Shown here: one piece after another, positions 1 through 5,643 of the stretch
How the letters are laid out: each line of letters starts with the position of its first letter
Position numbering within the stretch: the first letter of the stretch is position 1
Source: Candidatus Odyssella thessalonicensis
GTDB lineage: Bacteria > Pseudomonadota > Alphaproteobacteria > Bin65
DNA length: 7,127 bases
Direction of reading: 5' to 3'
NCBI GenBank assembly: GCA_005240015.1
Contig: SBBV01000141.1
Span: forward strand, 1-7,127
Translations under genes and position numbers: made by a program
Notes under the pieces: model-generated
Told to the model about the DNA's origin: nothing
Databases searched by the model: none
What the model saw: the letters and a program-made list of their open reading frames with translations, nothing else

Positions 1-1
1 C

Positions 2-826
2 GAGCGCATCGTCGAACGGGCGCGCGCCGACGGCGTTGTGGAGGTGCTCGAGGCGAACGCGCGCGCCGGCTTCCTCTTCGGCGACTTCCAGTTTTCGATC
101 GACCCCGCCTCGCCAGGCTTCCTCAGCGAGGGGATTCTCTCGTGCTATCGCCCGCTCGCGGCGCCGCGCGCGATCCCCGCGAATCAGCGCCGCCTCTCCG
201 AGCGCGACTGGCTCGACCTGCTTACGCTCGCCCAGACCGACCGCAACGCCGCGTTCGAGCGTTACTGCGGCTACTACCTCTCGACCTCGGGACAGATCTA
301 TTGGTCCGACACGCATCAGCTTGGAACCTACGTGCCCGACTACCACGACGAGATCGACCGCCGCATCGGCGCTTCGGTTCCGGGCTCGCTGATGATCACG
401 GAGGTCTTCGTTCCACGCCGCCGCCTTGCCGGCTATCTGGCCGAGACCGCCGACGAGTGCCGCCGCGGCGCAGTGCCGATCGTCTACGGCACGGTGCGCC
501 TCATCGAGCGCGACGACGAGACCTTCCTGCCCTGGGCCCGCGAGAGCTACGCCTGCATCGTGTTCAACCTGCGCGTCGAGCGGAGCGGAGCCGGCGTCGA
601 GCGCGCCAAAGCGCAGTTCCGCCGCCTCATCGACCGCGCGCTGCGCCTGGGCGGCAGCTTCTATCTCACCTATCACCGCTGGGCGACCGCCGAGCAGCTC
701 GCGGCCGCCTACCCGCGCTTTTCCGACTTCCTCGCGGCCAAGCGCGGCTATGATCCGGCCAGCGTATTCGCGAGCGACTGGTATCGGCACTACGATGCGC
801 TCTTTGCGCGGCGCGCGGCGGCCTGA
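2..826 (+). CDS. FAD-dependent oxidase/dehydrogenase-like protein, C-terminal part (5' truncated)
   Basis: The frame is open from base 2 to the TGA at 824-826 and gives 274 residues with no stop. The gene therefore almost certainly starts upstream of the window, and the GTG at 38 is only an internal codon. Visible stretches include FLFGDFQFSIDP, SCYRPL, YWSDTHQLGTYVPDYH, SFYLTYHRWA and a closing SDWYRHY. From memory, these resemble the substrate-binding C-terminal half of GlcD/PCMH-type FAD oxidases, especially the group related to delta(24)-sterol reductase. The FAD-binding domain would lie upstream and is not visible, so cofactor and reaction are inferred. Codon use is G/C-rich in third positions, like the native genes here. 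The next gene starts 88 nt downstream on the same strand with no clear terminator between, so co-transcription is possible. Substrate unknown. Confidence 0.6.
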   Translation, partial: ERIVERARADGVVEVLEANARAGFLFGDFQFSIDPASPGFLSEGILSCYRPLAAPRAIPANQRRLSERDWLDLLTLAQTDRNAAFERYCGYYLSTSGQIYWSDTHQLGTYVPDYHDEIDRRIGASVPGSLMITEVFVPRRRLAGYLAETADECRRGAVPIVYGTVRLIERDDETFLPWARESYACIVFNLRVERSGAGVERAKAQFRRLIDRALRLGGSFYLTYHRWATAEQLAAAYPRFSDFLAAKRGYDPASVFASDWYRHYDALFARRAAA

Positions 827-914
827 ACGGCCAACGCGGGCGAATTGAATCTGGCGCACCGCGCCCGCCCATACTATTCCTCTGCGCCTCCGGGTCGGGA
901 CGCGCTTGCGGGCT

Positions 915-2099
915 ATGAGATCGGCCAATTCCATCTTCGCCAATGTCGGCACCTCGATCTTCGAGGTGATGTCGCGGCTCGCGATCGAGCACAAATCGGT
1001 GAACCTCGGCCAGGGCTTCCCCGACGGCAACGGGCCCGACGATGTGCGCGCGTTCGCGCACAAGGCGCTCGACGACCGCCCCAACCAGTATCCGCCGATG
1101 ATGGGCGTTCCCGAGTTGCGCCAGGCGGTAGCCGCGCACAACAAGCGCTTCTATGGCATCGAGGCGGACTGGCAGACCGAGGTGCTGGTCACCTCGGGCG
1201 CCACCGAGGCGCTCAACGACTGCATCAACGGCCTCGTCGAGCCCGGTGACGAGGTGGTGTTGATCGAGCCGCTCTACGATTCCTATCTGCCGATCCTCAA
1301 GCGCGCCGGCGCCGTGCCGAGGCTCGTGCGGATCGCGCCGCCGAAATGGGAGCTGCCCGAGGAGCAGCTGCGCGCGGCGTTCTCGCCCAAGACCAAGTTC
1401 ATCCTGCTCAACACGCCGATGAACCCGGCGGCCAAGGTGTTCACCCGCGAGGAGCTCGCGCGCATCGCGGCGCTCTGCCGCGAGTTCGACTGCTTCGCCG
1501 TCTGCGACGAGGTCTACGAGCACATCATCTTCGACGGACGGCCGCACGTGCCGCTGATGACCCTGCCCGGCATGCGCGAGCGCACGATCCGCATGGGCTC
1601 GGCCGGCAAGACATTCTCGCTCACCGGCTGGAAGGTGGGCTACTTGACCGGCCCGCGCCATCTCATCGAGCCGGTGGCGCGCTGCCACCAGTTCGTGACG
1701 TTCACGACGCCGCCCAATCTCCAGCGCGCGACCGCCTACGGCCTCGGCAAGGACGACGCCTATTTCCACGATCTCGCGGCAGGCATGCAGCGGAGCCGCG
1801 ACCGCCTGCGCGCCGGGCTCGAGCGCATCGGCTTCGGCGTAGTCGATTGCCAGGGCACCTACTTCATCAGCGCGGATTTCCGCCCGCTGCTCGCGAAGGG
1901 GCCGTTGCGCGGCTTCAACGGCGACGACGTCGAGCTCTGCAAGAAGCTGACGGTCGAGGCCGGCGTCACCGCGATCCCGGTCAGCGCCTTCTACCAGAGC
2001 GACGCGCCGCGCCACTTCATCCGCTTCTCGTTCTGCAAGAAGGACGAAACGCTCGATAGCGCGATCGAGCGGATGGAGAAGTATTTCGGGCGTGTCTAG
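915..2099 (+). CDS. Class I/II PLP-dependent aminotransferase
   Basis: Encodes 394 residues of a fold-type I aminotransferase, a cytosolic enzyme that moves an amino group between an amino acid and a 2-oxo acid through pyridoxal phosphate. Visible landmarks: LGQGFPDGNGPDDV near the N-terminus; NTPMNP (166-171), the family's NPxNP-type loop; CDEVYEH with the PLP-pyridine aspartate D198 and Y201; SAGKTFSLTGWK with the Schiff-base lysine K232; and HFIRFSF with R370, expected to bind the substrate carboxylate. The length is normal for the family. The N-terminal motif recalls kynurenine and methionine (YbdL-type) aminotransferases, but substrate cannot be set from sequence. The ATG at 915 is preferred over the in-frame TTG at 906, though no strong ribosome binding site precedes either. 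The last 49 codons (1953-2099) have a decayed second copy at 4027-4173. A hairpin follows 9 nt after the stop. Confidence 0.93.
   Translation: MRSANSIFANVGTSIFEVMSRLAIEHKSVNLGQGFPDGNGPDDVRAFAHKALDDRPNQYPPMMGVPELRQAVAAHNKRFYGIEADWQTEVLVTSGATEALNDCINGLVEPGDEVVLIEPLYDSYLPILKRAGAVPRLVRIAPPKWELPEEQLRAAFSPKTKFILLNTPMNPAAKVFTREELARIAALCREFDCFAVCDEVYEHIIFDGRPHVPLMTLPGMRERTIRMGSAGKTFSLTGWKVGYLTGPRHLIEPVARCHQFVTFTTPPNLQRATAYGLGKDDAYFHDLAAGMQRSRDRLRAGLERIGFGVVDCQGTYFISADFRPLLAKGPLRGFNGDDVELCKKLTVEAGVTAIPVSAFYQSDAPRHFIRFSFCKKDETLDSAIERMEKYFGRV
1953..2099 (+). repeat. Aminotransferase 3' end, copy 1 of a diverged duplicate pair
   Basis: These 147 bases, the last 48 codons plus stop of the aminotransferase, align by hand with 4027-4173. 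I count 33 substitutions and two compensating 1-base gaps, or roughly three quarters identity. The longest exact match is 17 bases (2019-2035 with 4093-4109). Of the substitutions, 19 fall in third codon positions, as expected if both copies were coding before one decayed. The pair brackets the low-GC cassette. Confidence 0.85.
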
Positions 2100-2108
2100 T
2101 CAGAGTAA

Positions 2109-2139
2109 GGAGGAGCCACCGTCTTCGAATGGCTCCTCC
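2109..2139. terminator. Perfect 10-bp hairpin between converging genes
   Basis: GGAGGAGCCA (2109-2118) pairs perfectly with TGGCTCCTCC (2130-2139) around an 11-base loop. It begins 9 nt after the aminotransferase stop and lies beyond the end of the leftward Cys-rich ORF, so it could end transcription from both sides. Neither flank has a strong T run (CGCTTCT follows on the + strand), so intrinsic termination would be imperfect. Confidence 0.55.
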
Positions 2140-2153
2140 CGCTTCTACTCAAA

Positions 2154-2264
2154 CTAGGTCAGCGACGGTCGAAGCCACGGCCGCCGACAGATCGTGCAAG
2201 GGCCCATACAACCGGCGAAATCACCGCACACTGGGCACCTACAGTAGTCAGGCATGATTCGCAT
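2154..2264 (-). CDS. Cys-rich 36-residue putative zinc-binding microprotein
   Basis: Read leftward, ATG at 2264-2262 runs to TAG at 2156-2154. The peptide starts MRIMPDYC and carries six cysteines as CRCPVCG (8-14), then CMGPCTIC (19-26), then a basic Arg/Trp tail. Paired CxC/CxxC and CxxxC/CxxC clusters are typical of small zinc ribbons or knuckles, so metal binding is likely but inferred. The start is well supported: AGGAGG stands exactly 7 nt before the ATG. A second ATG three codons later would be too far from it. The ORF is the downstream partner of the 26-residue ORF, separated by a GC-rich hairpin, and both are divergent from the XRE/Nudix-like gene. I do not recognise the family. It could be a regulator partner, a nucleic-acid-binding microprotein or a modified peptide. 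Third positions are less G/C-biased than in native genes. Confidence 0.55.
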   Translation of the reverse strand: MRIMPDYCRCPVCGDFAGCMGPCTICRRPWLRPSLT

Positions 2265-2271
2265 TTGACAT

Positions 2272-2277
2272 CCTCCT
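2272..2277 (-). promoter_or_regulatory. Strong Shine-Dalgarno of the Cys-rich ORF
   Basis: CCTCCT on the + strand reads AGGAGG leftward, with a 7-nt spacer to the ATG at 2264. It is the best ribosome binding site in the cassette and the main reason to treat such a short ORF as real. Confidence 0.65.
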
Positions 2278-2284
2278 GAGGGTT

Positions 2285-2312
2285 GCCGCCGGGGCTCGGT
2301 GACCCCGGCGGC
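2285..2312 (-). terminator. GC-rich 10-bp hairpin between the two micro-ORFs
   Basis: GCCGCCGGGG (2285-2294) pairs perfectly with CCCCGGCGGC (2303-2312) around an 8-base loop. Leftward, it lies 6 nt beyond the stop of the 26-residue ORF and just before the Shine-Dalgarno of the Cys-rich ORF. There is no T tract on either side. It may therefore be a partial terminator, an mRNA-stabilising or processing element between two cistrons, or an attenuator of the downstream ORF. Confidence 0.5.
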
Positions 2313-2318
2313 TGGCGC

Positions 2319-2399
2319 CTAGTCGTCGTTGTCTGGGACCCAGAAGAATCCCCAGTTCGACTTCTCGATGACGCCGGTTTCGGGATTGATCCGCTTCAT
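2319..2399 (-). CDS. 26-residue Trp-containing acidic-tailed peptide, unknown function
   Basis: Read leftward, ATG at 2399-2397 runs to TAG at 2321-2319. The peptide begins MKRINPETGVIEK, has an aromatic core NWGFFW and ends VPDNDD. Twenty of its 26 codons before the stop end in G or C, unusual for non-coding DNA in this cassette, which is modest support for coding. The purine-rich AGAGAGAG just upstream is a plausible weak ribosome binding site. The frame stays open upstream to a start near 2558, giving up to 79 residues, but that extension would run through the hairpin-rich region and carries no convincing sequence. There is no hydrophobic membrane segment, so a type I toxin of the usual kind is unlikely. 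It precedes the Cys-rich ORF and may share its transcript. Function unknown: leader peptide, peptide precursor or small regulator are all possible. Confidence 0.4.
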   Translation of the reverse strand: MKRINPETGVIEKSNWGFFWVPDNDD

Positions 2400-2419
2400 G
2401 CGACTCTCTCTGTCTTGGC

Positions 2420-2501
2420 CCACCCGCAAAGCCCTGGGTGGTGTAAGGCCGTCAAAGGTCATCCTTGACGGCTCGGACCTTGCGTCTGGCTCCGATTTTT
2501 T
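2420..2501 (+). ncRNA. Three-hairpin structured region ending in a T6 run (candidate small RNA or leader)
   Basis: Three hairpins follow one another. CCACCC (2420-2425) pairs with GGGTGG (2436-2441). CCGTCAAAGG (2449-2458) pairs with CCTTGACGG (2463-2471), with one bulged A and a TCAT loop. TCGGACC (2473-2479) pairs with GGCTCCGA (2488-2495), with one bulged C, and is directly followed by TTTTTT (2496-2501). The last looks like an intrinsic terminator on the + strand. This could be a short RNA transcribed rightward, antisense to the leader of the 26-residue ORF, or an attenuated leader of the XRE/Nudix-like gene. No clear promoter was found for it, and no known RNA family is recognised. Confidence 0.35.
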
Positions 2502-2537
2502 GTCCAAACGCGGGACGCACGCGTGGCCCTCGATCAC

Positions 2538-2567
2538 ACGCGATCTAACGCGAGCCAACGCGATCTC
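2538..2567. repeat. Three tandem 10-bp repeats (possible operator)
   Basis: ACGCGATCTA, ACGCGAGCCA and ACGCGATCTC follow head to tail with a period of exactly 10 bases, about one helical turn, so the repeated ACGCGA would face the same side of the DNA. The repeats start 107 bases before the regulator's start codon, between it and the divergent micro-ORFs. The palindrome CACGCGTG (2518-2525) lies just upstream. Placement suggests binding sites for the XRE protein; this is inferred. Confidence 0.5.
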
Positions 2568-2644
2568 ATCGACGTTCTCTTGTTACTTGATGTCAGGTAG
2601 GCTCGCAGCCCAAGTTCCACTGCGCGTTACAGGCACGAACGATC

Positions 2645-4027
2645 ATGGGTATCGTACGTCTTGCCTTGGGTGAGCGAATCAGAACGGCCAGGCTTGCACG
2701 TGGTTGGACGCAAGCCACTCTCGCAGATCAATTGGGCGTCGCAGAAAATTCGGTCGTCCGCTGGGAGAAAGGCATCAATTTAGCTCAAACGCGCCTAGCT
2801 CGCCTTGCCACGGTTCTAAGTCAAACTTCGGAGGAACAAACCAAGCTATTGGAAGCCCTGCTTGCGCTTTATGCTTCTTCGAAGCATCGGATCACGACAC
2901 CATCTCGTTCAGCCGCAGATAGAGCATATGAATTCTATTCAAATAATCGACCGATGCTCTCTGATCTGATTTTGAAATCTCGCTACTATACCGACGCTGA
3001 CCTAATCGACGATTTTCCGATTTTGAGTCGCGCCGCATGGATCCCCTCGCGGGCACTGCCCCTCGCTCAGGTCAAGCTGCATTGGCGCGCGGTATCGCCA
3101 CCTCTCAGGGTTCCCCGGTTCGCGCATCATCGCTCTTTTGCCGATTACAAGAACCATCGCCGTGAGCGTGTAGAGAACAACTACTGCTATCGCCTCCTCG
3201 AAGTGGTCTGTGATGGCAGAGCCCCAAGTTTCACATTTGGCCCCTCTCGCTACTCCGACTACATCAATACGGGCGAGAGGCTTGGCTATGAACTCGCGCA
3301 ATGGTGCCTTCGCAAGGAGAATAAACAGGAGGGTGATCTTGCGATTCGTCTTCGGATGCAAAGGCAAGAATTGCCGATGCGATATGCGCAAATGCCGTTT
3401 GATGAGATGTCAAAGTTCTGTGCGGGAAGCGGAACAACGACGCTCGCACTACACCTTTATTACCCACCCGCGAACGGTAGGCACGTTGTATTTATTCAAG
3501 ACCGACTTGGAAAAGAGGTTGCTGAGGGTCGCAATAGTCTGCATTTGGTCCCTACCGGGACGTTCCAACCAGACGGCACTGAGAACCTCCATCATCCTCG
3601 GGATTTTTCCTTAACCCGTACAGTAATGCGGGAATTCGCCGAGGAATTCTTGGGTAAGGAAGAATTTCAAGAGATGACGCGCCATTCTTATGACTTTACT
3701 CAGGACGAGCGTCTGCAACCCTTTCTCCAAGCAATGAAGCAAGGTCACATTCGTCTCTGGTGGCTCGGATTTGGCCTCGACGCCCTCACAAAGAAGGCAG
3801 AGTTTTTGACAGCGATGGTCATTGATTGGCGGCACCTTGGAAGCGTGTCAGGGATGAACACGGCAGGCAATTGGGAGGGCACAAACATTGAAGTCGACGT
3901 AGCAACAAGCCTGAATCATCTCGCCGAAAATGAGCCGCGACTATTCCCAGCCAGTGTAGCTTGCTGTCGGTTGGGTTTGCGCCAACTGGATGCACTGCTT
4001 AAACCGCATCGTGTATCCTTAAAGTAG
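2645..4027 (+). CDS. XRE-family helix-turn-helix protein with C-terminal Nudix-like region
   Basis: Encodes 460 residues. Residues about 7-62 form an XRE/HTH_3 domain (LGERIRTARLARGWTQ, LADQLGVAENSVVRWEKG), which binds DNA. A long middle region of unknown fold follows. The C-terminal region has HLVPTGTFQPDG (300-311), then MREFAEEFLG with REFAEE at 329-334, then GHIRLWWLGFGLDALT. REFAEE matches the metal-binding core of a Nudix box, but the GX5E part is absent and the following glycine is one place late, so hydrolysis is doubtful and ligand sensing is an alternative. From memory, long XRE proteins with this layout are common in actinobacteria, which would fit transfer. The ATG at 2645 lacks a strong ribosome binding site but places the HTH at the usual distance. 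Base composition is clearly lower in G+C than its neighbours. The stop codon touches the aminotransferase remnant. It likely regulates itself and the divergent micro-ORFs. Confidence 0.8.
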   Translation: MGIVRLALGERIRTARLARGWTQATLADQLGVAENSVVRWEKGINLAQTRLARLATVLSQTSEEQTKLLEALLALYASSKHRITTPSRSAADRAYEFYSNNRPMLSDLILKSRYYTDADLIDDFPILSRAAWIPSRALPLAQVKLHWRAVSPPLRVPRFAHHRSFADYKNHRRERVENNYCYRLLEVVCDGRAPSFTFGPSRYSDYINTGERLGYELAQWCLRKENKQEGDLAIRLRMQRQELPMRYAQMPFDEMSKFCAGSGTTTLALHLYYPPANGRHVVFIQDRLGKEVAEGRNSLHLVPTGTFQPDGTENLHHPRDFSLTRTVMREFAEEFLGKEEFQEMTRHSYDFTQDERLQPFLQAMKQGHIRLWWLGFGLDALTKKAEFLTAMVIDWRHLGSVSGMNTAGNWEGTNIEVDVATSLNHLAENEPRLFPASVACCRLGLRQLDALLKPHRVSLK

Positions 4028-4173
4028 TCGAGCATGGCGCACCGCAATTCCGGTGAGCGCCTTCTAACTTAGCGACGCACCGGGGCCACTTGATCCGCTT
4101 CTCGTTCTGTTAGAGGGATGAGACGCTGGATAGCGGGATTGAGAGAATGGTGAAATACGTCGGCGCGGCCTGA
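4027..4173 (+). pseudogene. Decayed 3' end of a second aminotransferase copy
   Basis: The last 49 codons of the aminotransferase recur here in decayed form. Readable pieces are TAIPVSAF, SDAP, HLIRFSF, RDETLDSGIERM and a TGA at 4171-4173. It has a 1-base deletion near 4039, a 1-base insertion near 4083, and in-frame stops where copy 1 has Tyr (TAC to TAA) and Lys (AAG to TAG). No start or upstream domain remains. Substitutions are concentrated in third codon positions, so it diverged as a functional gene before decaying. It is either what is left of a tandem paralogue or the displaced original end of the intact gene. Confidence 0.85.
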
Positions 4174-4208
4174 TTGCCTCCACCACCGTGAACCAGGCGC
4201 AAGAACCA

Positions 4209-4331
4209 ATGGCCAATAAATCAGCAAGGCGTCACAGAGGCGCAAAGAAACCGATCCCAGATGTCCAAGACGATCGGCGGGAGCGTCGCCTTCTCAACCA
4301 TCCGCGCTTCAGAGCGCATCTCGAGGTGTGA
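4209..4331 (+). CDS. Possible 40-residue basic ORF, doubtful
   Basis: ATG at 4209 runs to TGA at 4329-4331. The peptide starts MANKSARRHRGAKK and ends LLNHPRFRAHLEV; it is strongly charged and basic at the N-terminus. It lies between the aminotransferase remnant and the next gene, with no strong ribosome binding site and no marked G/C preference in third positions. It may be a chance ORF, or a leftover of the same rearrangement. I do not recognise it. Confidence 0.2.
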   Translation: MANKSARRHRGAKKPIPDVQDDRRERRLLNHPRFRAHLEV

Positions 4332-4347
4332 TGCCAGATCTTTTGCA

Positions 4348-4356
4348 GGGGGAAGG
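4348..4356 (+). promoter_or_regulatory. Ribosome binding site deciding the start at 4360
   Basis: GGGGGAAGG sits 3 nt before the ATG at 4360, with its GGGGGA core at a normal distance. This site, together with the signal peptide that follows, favours 4360 over the in-frame ATG at 4261. Confidence 0.6.
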
Positions 4357-4359
4357 CGA

Positions 4360-5640
4360 ATGAGCGGATGGTTCTGTCCTCTGGGGCTTGCGAGCCTCGC
4401 GGTGATCGCGAGCGTCGGAACCGCTTTGGCGCAGGCGCCCGATATCGCCGCGATGTGCAAGGACCGCAAGCCCTGCGCGCTCGTGAAAGCCAGCCCTGCC
4501 GGCGCGGACGCGCAGGGGCGCGCGCTCACGGTGATCGAGCTCAATCTCGGCAAGAAGAACCCCGACAATGCGAGCGGCGACGAGCGCTTCGATTGCAACC
4601 CCTATCGCCGCGAGTTCTGGCTGCGCATCGCCGGCATTGCCGCGCCGCGGCGCATTCTCGCGCTCTGCAACGACGGCTATGGCGCCTCGGGCGTGGGCGA
4701 GGACGACATCAAGATCGGCCCCAACCGCCTCATCCACAGCCAGCACGGCGGCTCGGCCTGGCGCTGGAACAACGGCCGCACGATCCAGCTTTCGCCCATG
4801 CGCGTGCTCGCGGAGGAGAGCTGCTCGTTCCACAACGTCAATATCGGCTACTCGTTCATGCGCTGGGATTGGCAGCGGCTGGCTGGCGAACGGCGCTGGT
4901 TTCCGCAGGCGTGCAGGGACAACGATCCGCGCGCCGAGGAGGGCAAGCGGCCCGATTGGTGCGACGCGGCCAAGGCGACGCACCGCCACGCGCTGATCCC
5001 GCGCTTCGACGGCGCGCTCCTCGCCGGCGCCGAGGCGCATCTCGGCAGCTGCGCCTCCGCCTTCGACGAGTCCGGGCAGCGCGGCTTCGTCATCTTCGGC
5101 AAGCCGCGCGTCGGCGGCGCCGAGTTCCGCGTGCTCATGGTCTCGGCCACCGACCTGGTCGTGACCGTGACCGACCGCGCGTTCGCGACCGGCGGCGCCA
5201 GCTGGCTCGACGACGACCACATCGAGCTGTGGCTCGGCCAGAATCACGCGGACCTCTCGTGCAGCGAGACCGAGCTCAAGCTTGCGCAATGGGCGATCGG
5301 CCTCGACGGGAAGGTGCATCACGGCGCCGGCGATCGTGCGGCTCCGCCGGAGGTGGTCGCGCGTCACGGACGCACGATCGGCGGGCGCCAGCAAGTCACG
5401 CTGCGCGTCCGGCTTCCCCCGCTCGGCGACCGCGACTATCTCCGCGCGCTCACGGTCGTGTTCAGCAAGAGCGAGGGCGGCAAGCAGGCGCGCCTGACGG
5501 CGACGAGCCCGATCAAGCGCGGCGACGACACCACCTTGAGCGGCATCTACAAAATCGACCCCAAGGCGGCGCGCTGCGCGGTGCGCAACGGGCAGCTCGA
5601 TCTCATCGAGACCGGCCGCGCGGCGATCTTGGGCGAATGA
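4360..5640 (+). CDS. Exported Cys-rich protein of unknown function
   Basis: Encodes 426 residues. Residues 1-24 look like a signal peptide, with a hydrophobic stretch GLASLAVIASVGTALA and likely cleavage after ALA (24), so the protein should be periplasmic or secreted. The short n-region has no Arg or Lys. An upstream in-frame start at 4261 would add 33 residues including GGRR, but has no ribosome binding site. The mature part has ten cysteines (for example MCKDRKPC, FDCNP, ALCND, DWCD, RCAV), an even number that suggests disulfides. Around residues 267-294, VTVTDRAF...WLDDDHIELWLG recalls CBM9/DOMON-type beta-sandwich domains that bind sugars or haem; this is a weak, unverified resemblance. 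G/C-rich codon use matches the native genes. It ends 3 nt from a convergent gene that also encodes an exported protein. I do not recognise the family. Confidence 0.8.
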   Translation: MSGWFCPLGLASLAVIASVGTALAQAPDIAAMCKDRKPCALVKASPAGADAQGRALTVIELNLGKKNPDNASGDERFDCNPYRREFWLRIAGIAAPRRILALCNDGYGASGVGEDDIKIGPNRLIHSQHGGSAWRWNNGRTIQLSPMRVLAEESCSFHNVNIGYSFMRWDWQRLAGERRWFPQACRDNDPRAEEGKRPDWCDAAKATHRHALIPRFDGALLAGAEAHLGSCASAFDESGQRGFVIFGKPRVGGAEFRVLMVSATDLVVTVTDRAFATGGASWLDDDHIELWLGQNHADLSCSETELKLAQWAIGLDGKVHHGAGDRAAPPEVVARHGRTIGGRQQVTLRVRLPPLGDRDYLRALTVVFSKSEGGKQARLTATSPIKRGDDTTLSGIYKIDPKAARCAVRNGQLDLIETGRAAILGE

Positions 5641-5643
5641 GGG

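Larger units (their letters stand above)
2100..4026. mobile_element. Putative inserted cassette (genomic islet) without a visible integrase
   Basis: This interval lies exactly between the end of the intact aminotransferase and the start of its decayed 3' duplicate. It contains two leftward micro-ORFs, a structured intergenic region and the XRE/Nudix-like gene. Hand-counted lines within the large gene are about 47-50% G+C against about 67% in the aminotransferase, and codon use is far less G/C-biased. I see no transposase, integrase, terminal inverted repeat or tRNA gene. Integration could have been by recombination in the gene end, by loss of an earlier integrase, or as cargo. Only GTCGAG (1953-1958, 4027-4032) is shared at the left edges of the two copies. 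Boundaries are inferred. Confidence 0.55.

Noticed and set aside
845..877. TTGAAT (845-850) and TACTAT (872-877) as the aminotransferase promoter
   Set aside because: The spacing is 21 bases, too long for a sigma-70 promoter. The -10-like box alone is not enough.
666..2015. Long leftward open frame opposite the oxidase and aminotransferase genes
   Set aside because: It is the antisense shadow of a high-GC coding region. The + strand encodes a clear aminotransferase with all catalytic motifs, while the leftward product shows no domain.
2129..2257. Rightward 42-codon ORF after AAGGAGG at 2107-2113
   Set aside because: The ribosome-binding-like bases are 15 nt from the ATG and are part of the hairpin stem. 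The ORF is antisense to the better supported Cys-rich frame.
2319..2399. NPETG in the 26-residue peptide as a sortase sorting signal
   Set aside because: It sits near the N-terminus with no hydrophobic segment or basic tail after it, and this is a Gram-negative setting.
2329..2673. Rightward 114-codon open frame overlapping the XRE gene start
   Set aside because: It runs through the hairpins and tandem repeats in a different frame from the regulator and has no recognisable domain.
2100..4173. CRISPR array, tRNA gene, transposase or terminal inverted repeats around the cassette
   Set aside because: None was found by eye. The only tandem repeats are three 10-mers without spacers, and no cloverleaf or recombinase motif is present.
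4261..4359. Upstream in-frame start of the exported protein
   Set aside because: It has no ribosome binding site and would bury the signal peptide 33 residues in. The ATG at 4360 has a strong site.
4309..5394. Leftward 361-codon open frame opposite the exported Cys-rich protein
   Set aside because: The product is low-complexity Ala/Arg/Glu-rich, as expected of an antisense shadow. The + strand has a ribosome binding site and signal peptide.
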